Of a stretch of 64,000 nucleotides of DNA, positions 21,701-33,627 are shown piece by piece. The notes below the pieces were generated by a model. The model worked only from the letters and a program-made list of their open reading frames with translations. It searched no databases and was not told the DNA's origin. Location of the stretch: positions 4,285,713 to 4,349,712 of the forward strand of contig CM041201.1 of assembly GCA_023078555.1 (NCBI GenBank). The letters are read 5' to 3'. A program made the position numbers and the translations under genes. The stretch comes from Ulva prolifera (Eukaryota; Chlorophyta; Ulvophyceae; Ulvales; Ulvaceae). Position 1 is the first letter of the stretch. Each line of letters begins with the position of its first letter.

Positions 21701-23869
21701 GCTTCAGTGCATGTAGCAATGCTATGCTCTGTACAAGGAAGGAGTGCACCTGCATGTGTCACACAGTGACGCATCGTGCAGGATCTATCTCGTCTCCGAC
21801 ATACTGCATAACAGTACGGTGCCTGTTCGCAACGCATCTCGCTACCGCCAGCTGCTGCAAACAGATCTGCCAGCTGTGTTCCAGTCATTCCACGAAGCGC
21901 TGACCGCAGCGAAAGATGCCATCAAGAGGGAAGCATTCAAGCGCAATACACTACGAGTGCTGCGTGTATGGAGAGACTGGTACTTGTTTTCAGAAGAGTA
22001 CCTCAATGGGTTGCAGGCGACTTTCTTGATGGAAGTGCATGCAAAGTGGCGCAGCTTGTGCCCAGATCAAGTGAAGGTAAGCATGTTCTTGTATGTGTGT
22101 GACATCTCTGCAGTCACAGTTGAATGTGCAAGCCCACCTTCTCTGTAGCTGTGAGCCTGAATATCTTTGTAGGAGTGGCTGGACATGTCCATGGATGAGG
22201 TCGGACGCACATGCAAGCTGATGGGTGTGTCACATGATCCGGAGAACAAGGACCTTTGTGTAGATAGGCTGGTCATGCAGTACACCTTTACGCTGTATGG
22301 TGTGGAGGGCCCCCCAGCCAGTGTCTTGGAGGCAATTGTTGCTGCAAAAGCTGGCATGGACGGCGCTGCAACAGCCCAGACGGGAGCCGATGCCCCAACC
22401 ACCAAATTGGACCTCTTGGCCGCTTATGACTCGGATTCTGAGGGCGAAGAGGGCCGGAATGGCAATATTTCAGTGCAACCAGCTGCATTAGAAAAGGAAG
22501 CGGACACTGTTGCCGCGGAAGTGGTGCCAGTCAATCATCAAGACAATGAGAAGAAGGCAAATCAGTGGGAGTCTATTGAGGAGGAAGAGGAGCCACAAGA
22601 TGGGAAGTCTATGTCTCAGTGGCTCATTGAGAAGCAGGTGTTCCACATTCAACAGCCTGTCAGTTGGCACATGGTTATTCAAATGTTCTTTTAGTAGTGG
22701 TTTGGTCAAGATCCGATAACAGCAGGGGAATCCACCCACTTTAACGACACAGGTTTATGAGACCTGACAAGAAATGCAATGTGGCAGCACGCTGAAGTGA
22801 GTTCACTCAGGACATCATGGCTGTCGCAGGTGAAAGCAGCACAAGAGGCATATGCCGCTCGGGTAGAATCAGAGCGACAAGAGCGAGAGGCCCAGCTGCA
22901 ACGGCAAGCTGCAGCAGAGCGCCTGCGCGTGCTGGAGGACGAAGAACAACGGCATGCAGAGGCAGTGGCGCTCTCTCAGGAGCGCGAGGCGTCAGCTGCA
23001 CTCACCTCACAGCCTGCACCTGGGGCTGATCCTGGAGAAATTACTGGGCTGCCGGATGCGGCAGTTCCTAACAATGCGGCGGGTAGAATTGTCACCACTG
23101 GTGCTGCTGACACAGCCATGCAGGGCGTAGAGCTCAAACGAAAGCAGTTGAGGGCAGTTGAGCTGCGGGTGTGTTTTCTTGGCACTGGATCAGCTGCCGT
23201 CGTGATCTACAGCCCTGCTGCGACTCAGCCCATTTGGTCTACACGTCAGTGGAAGCCTACGAAGCCACTGAAACACTGCATGATCGGTTGCAGGTGGTTG
23301 AGTTGCAAGAGGAACTGGAGGAGAAAGGTGCGGCCAGAGCAGAAGTGGATGCAAGGTGCCACGAATTGCGGCGGCAACTACTTTCGCAAGTGGAGCTTGG
23401 CCAGGCCGTGGAGCTGACTGCACCGAAAGTTCGAGAGGCGTCTGGAGCCACAGATGCAGCTGATGCTTCGGAGCGGAAACGGGGCAGGATTGGTAGTGAT
23501 CGGGACCATGGTAGGTCAGACAAATCGAATCGTGATCATGATCAGGGGCACGCAGATGACCAGGGCCGCGGCAGGAATGAGCGGAGTGGGGATGGACGTT
23601 CGCGGGATGCTCGTGCTGATACAGATTCAAGACGGCCTGGTCGATACCGTCGGGATTCCGGGCCAGAGGACCACGGTGCCGGCAGGTATGCACGGGGTCC
23701 TAGGAATGGGCGAGAGGGCAGTGGAGAACGAGATTCCTCAAGACATCGGGGCCGCGATCGGGACAGGGGCAGAGATGAAAGGAGTAGAGACTATGACCGT
23801 GGTACAGACAGGAGTCATGATCGGGATCGAGAGAAAAGTGACAGAGACAGAAAACGCGCGAGGAGATAG
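18790..23869 (+). CDS. U2SURP: U2 snRNP-associated SURP protein SR140 (U2SURP), 13 exons
   Basis: Spliceosomal protein associated with the U2 snRNP. Exons in phase: 18790-18834, 18931-18963, 19042-19156, 19221-19351, 19543-19619, 19972-20221, 20339-20572, 20839-21100, 21361-21568, 21782-22076, 22173-22637, 22830-23168 and 23294-23869. They give about 1009 residues; the human protein is about 1,030. Domains in order: a charged N-terminus, an RRM (TNMYLSNIPRTVNETML, then GPLASVKIMWPR and GFVAFM), the conserved KPVPIPPQPVYPPP stretch, a SURP module (FDFLRDVDSPEHMYYRWKLYS), a CID-like domain (DIQTAMLFALDHA, then IYLVSDILHNS), a coiled coil, and an Arg/Asp/Ser-rich tail of RDRDRGRD type. Exon 8 could instead run to 21129, adding an IHPPPL end that is also conserved in the family. 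That version does not keep the frame into the next exon. Confidence 0.93.
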
Positions 23870-24009
23870 GTTCAGGCTTGCCAGAACAACTTCCTGGATG
23901 GCATTGTGAGTGCATTGTTAGGGAGATGGCAGTTTCATCATCTGTTGAGTGCACCATTTTGACATGTGGAGCAGCATCAATGTTATACTGCAAATACACC
24001 CTGCCGAGA

Positions 24010-24014
24010 TGTAA
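24010..24014 (+). terminator. TGTAA polyadenylation signal of SR140
   Basis: TGTAA is 141 nt after the SR140 stop codon. Confidence 0.55.
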
Positions 24015-24527
24015 ATTTGAGACTTGTCTACTATGTGCATTGGTGTGATGCATTGTAGAGGCCATGGCACACTCTTGGTGATGTCTGCTGGTGCCCCCGC
24101 CGTAACTTGCTGATTGTCTCGAATGGAGTGTGTACCATGTGCTGTGCATGTATTCACAGCCTACTCCATAGATTGTGTGCCATTGGACAAAGCCTCGAAA
24201 ATTGAACCCCAACCGCTTAGCATTTGAAGCCGCGCCATATGATGAGGACTGACGTCGGGTTTCATTGCTTGCTTGCGTGGCTTGGGTGTCCTGGTCAAGC
24301 GCTCTCGGGGCAGAGGTGCACAAAAGCGGTGTCGAAAGTACGTAGCGGACACTGAGTCAGTTTCGTTCCTCCAGAGCAACGGTCCCATTGTGTGACGTGG
24401 CTGATCTGTTCGTGAGAGCGCTCTCTGCCTCATGGATCAACAGACCTCAGTGTTGACGCTGCACTGCCTCATCGTGCTGCGCACTCGGGATCCCATCCAC
24501 CTGGCGCGCTGACTCCTGCAGTTGAGG

Positions 24528-26089
24528 ATGGAAGTTGACCGATCAATTGTGGAAAAAGCTTTGAACATCAAAGACGATGCTGAGGAAGGCTCTCTCTGGG
24601 GCGAATTGTGCAGCACATGTGAAAGTGGGGACGTACTGAAGCTGCGCCAGCTATGCGAGCAGGGAGCAGATATACGATTCCAGGAGCATGAAACGGGCAA
24701 ATCTGCCCTTATGGTAGCTGCTAGTTGTGGCCATGTCGACGCGGTGCGGATGTTACTCGAGAACGGCGCTCCGTGGAACGCACAAGATCGTGAAAATTTG
24801 TCGGCTGGGGAACTGTCCTCGGCACATCCAAAGGCATGTCGCCTCTATCTTGCGCTTTCTAATTGATGTGATACCGTATGTCGCACCGCCTTTTTGCCTT
24901 GTCAGTGCCCGCACACAGCAGGCAATTGTGGCTGGCGTGTGTTCGGACGAGGACTGGACAATCATGTAAGATGTGAATAGCGACTCGCGCATTAGCGTTG
25001 TCATGTCAATTTGTGTGTATATGTAGGTACAAGATTTGTTGATTCAGTGGGGCTGTATCTGTGAAGCCATCCTCTCGGCATCAGGGGAGGAGCCAGTAGA
25101 TGAGGAAAACCAGGACTACTTGCAGCAGAAGCTAGTGTACCATGATTCGGTCCTACTGGATGCAAACAACGAAGCTGTGATGATGGACTGGGAGAAGCCG
25201 ATCATGCTTGCACACGCCAATCTGATATGTCAAGGAGGGGGAGATGTTCTTAATATCGGTTTCGGCCTAGGTCTGGTCGACGACGCCATTCAGGGGTGCG
25301 GACTACTGAGCTACTGCACACATGCTGTGTAAAGCAAAAATTTCCAATCTCCTTCATGCCATGGAGTAGAGCGCCGTTACTGACACCTGTGCTCTGTGGT
25401 GTTGCTCCAAATCTCACTAACACAGCCTGTTACCTGTCCTCCTGTACTTCACAATCTAAAAAGGGCTGTTGCCTGTATCACATCAATTGCCAACACAAGG
25501 TACAGTTGCAAGCCACTGTGGACAGCAATTTACATGTAACATATGTAGGTACCAACCGCACTCTCATACCATCATTGAGGCGCATCCAGATGTCTACCAG
25601 CACATGCTTGAACTTGGATGGGACAAGAAACCAAACGTACGAATCCTTTTTGGCAGGTGGCAGGATGTTGTAGATGACCTGACGCAGTATGATGGCATTT
25701 TTTTTGACACTTATGCAGGTATGACCATTTCTTCATCAATGTACAACCGCCAGACATGGCCACCAGTCTGTGCCTTGTCTGCAGAACACTACAAGCACAT
25801 GCGCTCTTTTCATGCGCTTCTTCCAAACATCTTGAAGCAGGGTGGAATCTATAGCTTCTTCAATGGACTCGCACCTCGGAGTGCTTTTTTCCAGAGAGTA
25901 TACCGGCATGTTGTTGAAAGTGAGCTAGCACGGGATGGATTTGATACACAGTACTTGGAGCTACCTGTTGACGTTGAGAACAAGTGCTGGGATAAGGTTT
26001 GGGCGGATGTGAAGACTCGGTACTTCTTCGCTGACTCGTACCATCTGCCAGTAGTGTACTGGAAAGATCAAGATGATGGTCACTGCTGA
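24528..26089 (+). CDS. RMT2: Ankyrin-repeat arginine N-methyltransferase, RMT2 family
   Basis: Yeast Rmt2 methylates the internal (delta) nitrogen of an arginine in ribosomal protein L12. The first exon (from ATG 24528) carries an ankyrin repeat: TGKSALMVAASCGHVDAVRMLLENGAPWN. Later exons 25027-25295, 25549-25718 and 25785-26089 join in phase. They give the AdoMet-binding part VLNIGFGLGLVDDAIQ, then TIIEAHPDVYQHM, ILFGRWQDVVDDL, the acidic DGIFFDTYAEHY active-site region and GGIYSFFNGL. The match to the whole RMT2 arrangement is strong. The link between the first exon (frame stops at 24866) and 25027 is not resolved; there may be a small exon within about 24905-24965. Confidence 0.88.
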
Positions 26090-28418
26090 TGGCTTGATGT
26101 ACGTTGCTGCTGGATGAGTGAACCACCACAGCGATAGACAGTGCGCGCCCAGATTCCGTGCACGCTGACGTGTTGAGCTGTTGAGCGCCACATGTGCTGG
26201 AGCTGCCGCTGGTCCAAGTGACTGACCGATGCTGACATCTGACAGGGTATCAGTGTGGCACGACATTTACGCCTCTTGTGGGTATGATCTCATTACATTA
26301 GTATGTTGAATTGAACTCACAATTTGCACACTGTATGACACATCATATGCATTGATCCAGCAGGAACCAGGGTCTTTCAGCGGACGCCAGAGTGACATTG
26401 TGTGTTGATCGTATCACCGTCAATAATGATGCAGGTGCAGAGCCGTCGTCGATTCCCGCTCCTAGCATGGCCAGGTTTAATGTGGTGCAGTTGTGGAGTA
26501 TCAGAGTAGCGATGACATACAGAAGCCATGCAGTGTACTGGAGATGACGAAAATTTGGTACATGCTTGAGCTTGGAGATGTGTGTGTCCTGGGAATATTC
26601 CAGGCTGCAGCGCCGTGCGCCAATGCTGCCGCTGCCATGAGATGTAAGGCTTGGTCCAAATTCTGCCATGTCGCACAGCGACCACAGCGACAATATTACA
26701 CTCGGTGGATTTTATGTGCCTATGCCACTGTCCATATGGATGTGTGGCTCGCCGGTCTATGTCCAGCGTGATGCTCGACCAGCATCGTGTAGAATGGGTT
26801 GTCTGTGGCACTTCGCACCATGCGCCGCTGCATCTCATAAATGTATAGCACAGCTGTGCACATCCACCCGACTTGGGCTCCAGGGAACTTTCATTGCTGC
26901 CTTATTTGCGATGAACTAGTTCTCACTCTTGGGTCGTGTGTTGAGGCGAACAGACAGGTATCACCCCCTATGCAGCGCATTACCAAAGCCGAAGCAATAG
27001 CCTTGGAATGACGTGGACTTACCACAGTGCACAGTTAACTCGTAGCCTCACTTGGTGAAACTGTGATAGGTGCACCTTGAGCCACCCCTGCAAGCAATGC
27101 ACCAGCTCCCTCATTGCACCTCGTGCCAGCGCAGCAGATCGCAGTCGCCTCATTGGGGTCAGGGTGACGGGGACGCCTTGTTGGCAGCACCCATCCCGCC
27201 GGGAGTTGCACCTCCGGGAAGCCCCATGGAAAACACACACACACTCACCGGAGCGCATGGCTCAGTGTTTGGGCATGAGGCCCACAGCTCGCCTGATTGC
27301 AGAGGAAGGAAAACAGGTGGTCTGATGCATGAGAACAAGGATCATGAAAGAACAGCATTTCATATATCTAGAGAGATAATCAGAGATAATCAGGCATCAT
27401 GAGGGCGCACAGCAGCCGCCATCACCAGCCAAGGGGCTGCGAGCAGAAGATCTCGAGGAATGCTAATTTGCACAGAACACAGCTGACGGGGCTGTGGTTG
27501 CAAGAGACGCCGGTCAAGAAAGTTACAGCATGTTACCGGATGCAGTGCAGTATCCTCATGATGGCTTGGAGCAATCTACAGTCTGAGATTCGCGGAATGC
27601 ATGCAAGTGCGCGATGCCAGATTTGTGGGCAACTGCCGCGTGGGTGCTAGGGCCAGCACTCATCTGGCCAAGGCGCGGTGGGGGTCTGCTTCTGGCGGTG
27701 GGTCCTGCAGCCCGTAGACGGAGGAAGCAGAGGTGAAGCTCAAGCCGTGCCCAACGGCATGTGGGTGGCCGAGGCTCATGTGGTTTCGGCGTGAGTGGAT
27801 TTGCTGCGGTGACCATGCGATGACAGCTGATTGGCTGCTGCTGCCGGTGGGGCCACAGCAACGGCCATCCACGACAACGGCTGCCGCGTCAACGCCTAAT
27901 CGGCGCCGAAACACAGCACGCAGCGTGCGACGAATCTATTGACATCGATTCGAGACTCTCGAGGTAATCGTGCATGGGTGCCTGCAAAACCGAGCCACAC
28001 GCTCGGCGGCACAAGGACTACACATTCGGAGCGTTTAGTATGTGGTCTCAAAGACCGAGCTTCATTCTCGTTCGAAGATTGTGCCGTTGTCAAATTGCAC
28101 AACACGGCCGGCTGCGCGCAGCATGCCATGCTGCGTGCTGTGGCCGTTCAATGTTACATCACACGTTTTCCCCTCCCATGCATTCACTCTCGAATGGAGT
28201 TCCCGAATGGCTTGATATTCCACTGTTCACCTCATACCGCCTGAATACCATTTTGACCAACATAGTCAACACCGTTCACAGGCTCTCCGGAACTGGCGTC
28301 CGGAGCCGCGTCGCTCTGAGCTGTCAGGTGGTCACAGATAGCTATTGTCGAAGTTGCAACCGCTGTCGATCCCTGATTCAAAACCGCCCGCGCTTACATA
28401 CGTTTACACAGTCTTGGA
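26090..28418. other. 2.3-kb intergenic region with no recognised gene
   Basis: Only short, mutually overlapping frames with no family features occur on either strand. No tRNA, rRNA or repeat array was recognised by eye. It lies between two + strand genes, so it contains the RMT2 3' UTR and the promoter of the FHA gene. It might host a non-coding RNA that cannot be seen from sequence alone. Confidence 0.45.
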
Positions 28419-30892
28419 ATGATGACTGCTATCCCAGCAAAAGGATCAAGGCCAGATGATGTTGCAACAGGACAGATGCAGCCAGTAGGTCCTGCCAGGG
28501 CCATGCTTGTGCCTATGCGTGAACTACCGAAACAAGCTACAATTGATCAAGACTTCAGTGTTCCTTCTGAGCTGTCTAATTGTATCATAGTGGCGGATAC
28601 TCAATGTTGTATTGGCAGGAGACCAGTGGGCACAAAATTGACATGCACTGTTCCGGAAAAATGGACAGCCATGTCATCCTGCCACGGTCTGATCCGATGG
28701 GAAGGTGCGAAGTCATGCAGGCGCATCAAATCACTGCTTGCACGGTCTCCGTATGCCAGCAGATGGGTGGGAGCACACTTCCATGGCCTTGCCTGCTGTG
28801 TGTCGATCTGCATGACGTAGTTCGCATGGTCTTGCAGATGGAAACATCGTGTTCAGAGATACAAGCTCAAATGGGACTTTCCGTAGCAATGATCACACCA
28901 CCCAGGAATTGTTCACCAGGCTCCCTAAAGGAGAACCAACAGCATTACAAGTTGGAGACTACATCATGTTCAGCCAGTGGTCCAATAATCGCACGAACGA
29001 CGAACTATTGATGTGCGGGTTTCATTTGATGATGTTAATTTCATTTGCCACTGAAATTCGTTGCACCATCTGACCTAGGCCTGCTCAATGTGGTGTACAG
29101 ATATCATATCCAGGAGATTCCGGAGAAAGCTGATGTCAAGTATACCAAAAGGTCACCTATGCATGCAAAGGATGTCAGCATGAAGAGTAAGACACCAAAG
29201 TCCACTACAAAATCAATTCCAACATCAGCTGCAAAGTCCATTGGTGGCGGCATGGCTCCCTGTAAGCACTGTGCCAAGCAAGCAGCTGATGCCATTTCCG
29301 CTCGACAGGATCTTGCCTCTGAACAGCATAAAACCATTGCACTTGCAAAGGAGTTGGACAGCTTCCGACAGAAGGCGGTTGACACGGCAGCGGTATGCCA
29401 CTGACGATGGCTATGCAGGGCTGTGAAAAAACAAAATTAAACTGAACTCCGTAACTGTCGTGAACGCTCTGGACCAGGATACTGAATACTGCTTGACAAT
29501 TGTGAGTGGGCTCATTCGTATGCAGGAAATTGATGGTCTGCGAGAGCAGCTTACTTGTCATGCACAGGTGCAAGAGAAGTTGTCACAAGCCGCAGCAGAA
29601 TTAGAGCTGTCCCGCGAGGCAAAAGATTCAGAAGTGGCTGCATCCAGGAAGAAGGATGAAAAGCATCAAATTGAATTGGCCAGTATCCGGGAAATTGCAG
29701 ACAGAGCAGAAGCAGAGAAAACTGCTCTGTCTGAGCAGCTCCAGATGGCGCAGTCAGAGGTGCAGAAGGTCACATGCCAGCTTCAGAAAGCTCAGGTACA
29801 TGCGAAAAGCAAAGAAGCAGACTTTCAAGAAGAAATTTCGAAACTTCAAGAGCAGAACAGAGCGCTGAAACAAGAACAGGAGCAACGCGACAACTCGGAG
29901 GTGGTGAAGTTGAAGGAAGAACATGAAGCTGAAACTAGCCGACTGCGTCAAACTCAGCTTCGGCTTGAAAAAGAGGTGCACATCTGCCGGAATATAGCCT
30001 GTTTATGATGCAAATACAATCAATCAGCTGACTGAATTGTTTCGTGCAGGCCGCTGCTTGGCGGCTGAAGACAGAGACGGTGTCACGCACTCTGCCAGAT
30101 GCTCTTGAGAAGTCAATGATTCCTCAGCTTCATAAGGCTGCTCGCCAATGCATCCATAGCCTATTGCAGGATGTAAACGCTCTCAATGACACAACGGCTT
30201 CGGACCTTTTTGGAGGCACCCCGACAAATGTTGACAAACTTCCATGCAAAGAGCGAGTAGATCATGTAGGGAATCCTGGCCCGAGTCAGCACACTGTTTG
30301 CTTTTCTAGTCCTGGGAATTTGGCTGCGGCGGGACCAGATGTGCCTCAAACAGAGATGTTTGAAGGTGGAACAGGTTTGGCAGATGGAACGGCTGGGCCA
30401 TCGCAAGAGGAGCAGGGTCCGTCAGTGAGTTTGCGAAATGGCTTTGCCGCATCCCAAGGCTATAGTGCTCCCAATAAAGATGACGGAGGTCAAGCTTTGA
30501 AAGAACCTGCGTCGCCTCTGTTAGATGGGTTCATGCGGGCAGGGAAAGGCACATCAACTTGTGCTCCAGCACAGAATGAAGATGGGGAAACAGCTCTTAT
30601 GGGGATGATGACCGATGAAACACGGTTGAGTGATCAGAAGTTGGAAGATGAGGCAGGGCTGCTTGGGAGGAAGCGCAATTGGAGTGGCGCATCAGCAGAA
30701 GATGAGGAGGGTCCTGATGCGAATGAGAGATTTGCCAAGGTCACAAAAATAGGTCAACAGAATGCACATTCTGAAGAAATCATCACAAAAGGTGCAGAAT
30801 TATCGGATCAAGACTCCATGGAGGATAGGTCAACCTCCGCACTCGCAGAGCGGCTAAAGGCTATAAAAAACCATGAGACAGTGACATGTTGA
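28419..30892 (+). CDS. FHA-domain protein with long coiled coil, 5 exons
   Basis: Exons about 28419-28704, 28838-29018, 29101-29392, 29526-29975 and 30050-30892 agree in phase and give about 683 residues. The first two build a forkhead-associated domain, a phosphothreonine-binding module. It has a CCIGRRPVG strand, SSCHGLIRWEDGNIVFRD (Ser/His of the SxxH motif), the hallmark DTSSNGTF, and LQVGDYIMFSQW. A Lys/Ser-rich linker with a CKHC pair follows, then about 150 residues of heptad coiled coil rich in Glu, Gln and Lys, and an acidic disordered C-terminus with the basic patch GRKRNWSG. No RING finger or kinase was seen. The domain suggests a phospho-dependent scaffold, perhaps nuclear, but the partner is unknown. 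Confidence 0.8.
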
Positions 30893-31325
30893 CTATCCTT
30901 ATGATTTGACACAGCAAACACCCAGGTAAATCTAGTTTAAATCTGTGTTCAAACGCTTGCAGCTGATTTCCAATTTGTCTGAGGTTCTCTGCATCATCAC
31001 TGTCTGCTTGGTCTTGGGCGTCACGTACTCCATCAGGTCCTATGCATGACGACTGATTCTGGGCGCAGTTCCTCGATCACTTCGAAGTCATACACAGTCG
31101 ATCTACAGCGCAGCAAGCAGAATGCATCAGGGATGGAGGGGAACGACGATCAGTCGATGTGCAACTGGTTATCTGTAGTTCAGCTGATTGGGCGATTCGC
31201 ATACCCAGGCTAATCGCAAAACTGAGTATCACCTGAGGTAAATTGGAAAATATCTTCCAGCAATATCCACTGCGAAACTACAACCCATCAGGTGTCTGCT
31301 GCACGTCCAGTGGGAGTTGATCGCT
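30893..31325. promoter_or_regulatory. Spacer between FHA and NOSIP genes
   Basis: This 430-bp gap separates two genes on the same strand. No coding family was seen. It presumably holds the FHA gene 3' UTR and the NOSIP promoter. Confidence 0.35.
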
Positions 31326-32851
31326 ATGGGTAGAGGGTCGCGGCACTCTAAGAATGCCGGAACTATGGGGACGGAAGGGCTCACGTACCATGAAAGGCGG
31401 GCTATGGGCTTTGGGACGTTAAAAGAGCGACTTGGAAAGGTACTGTCGTCACGGCATTGCAGCTGCTGCACCCCATTCGCGCTCAACAAGCGGGTACGAC
31501 AACCTGAACATGTGCAGGATGCACAAGGGAACTTTTATGACTGCTGCTTGACGCTGCAGCCCGCGGTGGTGCGTTTCTCCGTGTGCCTGGCCTGTTGCTC
31601 CAAATGGAGTACATTTTAAGTTCGCGATGCTGCCCCAACAACTACCCCACGTTCGCGGGCGCCAAACTTCTGCTGGTGCTATCGCAACTGGTGCTTCCAG
31701 GATCCCGTTATCACAAAGACTGGCCACCTGTTCAGCAGGGAAGCCATTCTGGAGTATTACCTTACACAAAAGAAGCATAAGCAACGGCAGATAAAAGAAT
31801 GGGAAGCAGATCAGCAACGCGTCAACGCACTGGTATGCCGAGCTCTGGCGCATCGATGAGACTGCATTGTTAGGCGGCCCCATTTCAGTTGTGAGACCTT
31901 GGGGCTGTGTGCACAGGGTGTTAAACAAGCGCAGATACAAGAGCAAGCCAAGATGGACATATTTGAGCGACAGAACGTTACAGGTGCTTCCGACCGCACA
32001 ACAGATGCTATTAGCATGGAGGCCCACGGGAAAGCTGAAGCACTGAGTCAGCCGAATGTCGAGGCGTCTGGCTTTTCCATTCAAGCCAATGCAAAACGGG
32101 CAAAAGAATCAAAGGTGATCAGCACTCCGACAAACTGTGTGTCCTAGATCGTAGTAAATGCTGTTAGAATTCTTTGCCGATTGCGTGGTGCATCTTAGTC
32201 ACTTCTTGTGCACCTCAGCCTCCACTCTCAGCTGAGCCATCGATAGCATCAAGTAGTGAGACGTTGCAGTCGTTTTGGCAGCCTCAAGACACGCCAGATT
32301 CTGATGTGAGAGCAGAGAAGCCATCTGCAGACGTACTGTGTCCAATATCGGGAAAGAAGTTGCGAATGAAGGATTTGACACAAGTCAAGCTCACATCAGC
32401 GGACGAAGGTCAGGATGGCGTATACATTGACCCGATATCACTAGATATTCTTCGAAACAGCAGTGTACTGGTGGTTTTGAAGCCAACCGGTGACGTGGTG
32501 CTGGAGAAGACATATAAAACATGCATCAAACCCGACGGCACCTACAAAGGTGCTCAGCTGAATACACCAAAGACCGCGCTGGGGCATCTGTGCCTCTTTT
32601 AAAATTGTTCATCAGTTTCCATGTTGTCTCTGACAGTTGTATGCCCACTCGGTAGCGTGTGTGCAGGGCACAAAGTGAGCGACACAGACATCATTCACTT
32701 GGTCGCAGGAGCAACCGGATTCGCAGGCCGAGATGGCCAGAAGTTACAAAGCGAGAAAAGTTTCATTCTTGGCCCCGGCAGCGGCATGGCGGATCTTCGT
32801 GGACAAGCGGCAGGGGGGGCTTCAAGGTTCGGGCTGGCATTTCAGAATTGA
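31326..32851 (+). CDS. NOSIP: NOSIP-like U-box E3 ubiquitin ligase, 6 exons
   Basis: The family is named for nitric oxide synthase-interacting protein, a nuclear E3 ubiquitin ligase also found with spliceosomes. Exons 31326-31439, 31518-31568, 31701-31832, 31917-32114, 32219-32549 and 32667-32851 join in phase to 336 residues. Hallmarks: the N-terminus with RHSKNAGT, TYHERRAMGFGTLKERLGK, then the U-box half FYDCCLTLQPAV spliced to DPVITKTGHLFSREAILEYYL and a QKKHKQRQIKEWE helix. Further on come FWQPQDTPD, the second module CPISGKKLRMKDLT, and the C-terminal GATGFAG...LQSEKS. A glycine-rich tail beyond the usual end is the only unusual feature. Confidence 0.93.
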
Positions 32852-33627
32852 AGGCCGGATGGACGCGTCAGAGACGTGAACTATCGTCGTTCGAGGACGC
32901 AATGAACCTATATGTCGTAAACGCCAGCTTTAATTTGACGTTTTTGCGGCTGCTGTGAGTGCGCGGGCTATGTCCATTCAGAGTACAGTCGCTCAAATTG
33001 ACGCCATGCTCATTGATGCATCCAATCCCGACAGGACTTTTGCCCAAACGTAGGAGCTATGTGGCCGCACATAACGGCTCCATAATTTTCGTTCCGATTG
33101 CCAGATCCTGTACAGGTGCCTCAAGCGAGCGCAGCTTCTGTAAATGTGTGCTTCTGCTACATATATGTTGCAACCTGTGCAGCCCCAACGGGCGCTCAAG
33201 TGCCTATTGAATTGTTTGACAAATGGAGGACGGTTATATTCTTGAATAGCACGCGTTGATCAGCACTCCGTGCGTCGGTTTCTACAACGCTATTCCAGAC
33301 CCGAATTGACACAGGTCTGTCACTCCCAAGTCAGGTCGACACCGGGCCGAAGGAAATCTCAAACACACCAGTGCACTGATACTTGGCAACGGATCTAGGC
33401 TTACGCTCTTTCTTGCGGCTGGCGGACATCCGGGCACGCAGTGCTCCTGTCGCCCATTTATTGCTCCGATGCTGAATTCCGAGCATCGAGAAGTCATGTG
33501 GCATTCCGCTGCCTGGAGCTGTCAGGACATTCAGTGACATGGAAGGTGGTGTCTGGTGAGGCTTTCAGGACCTTCGCGTGCACCTGCACAGATCAAGCTG
33601 GCGGGTTGCTTTGGCTGTCTAAAGCCC
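32852..33627. promoter_or_regulatory. Spacer between NOSIP and kinesin genes
   Basis: No family was recognised. A TGTAA at about 33137 may serve NOSIP. A possible acceptor TTTCAG at about 33567 opens the frame upstream of the kinesin ATG, so the kinesin may have an extra 5' exon here. Confidence 0.35.

Noticed and set aside
27556..28244. Several 70-100-codon frames in the 26-28 kb gap
   Set aside because: They overlap each other on both strands, have no shared exon phase or family and no convincing start context.
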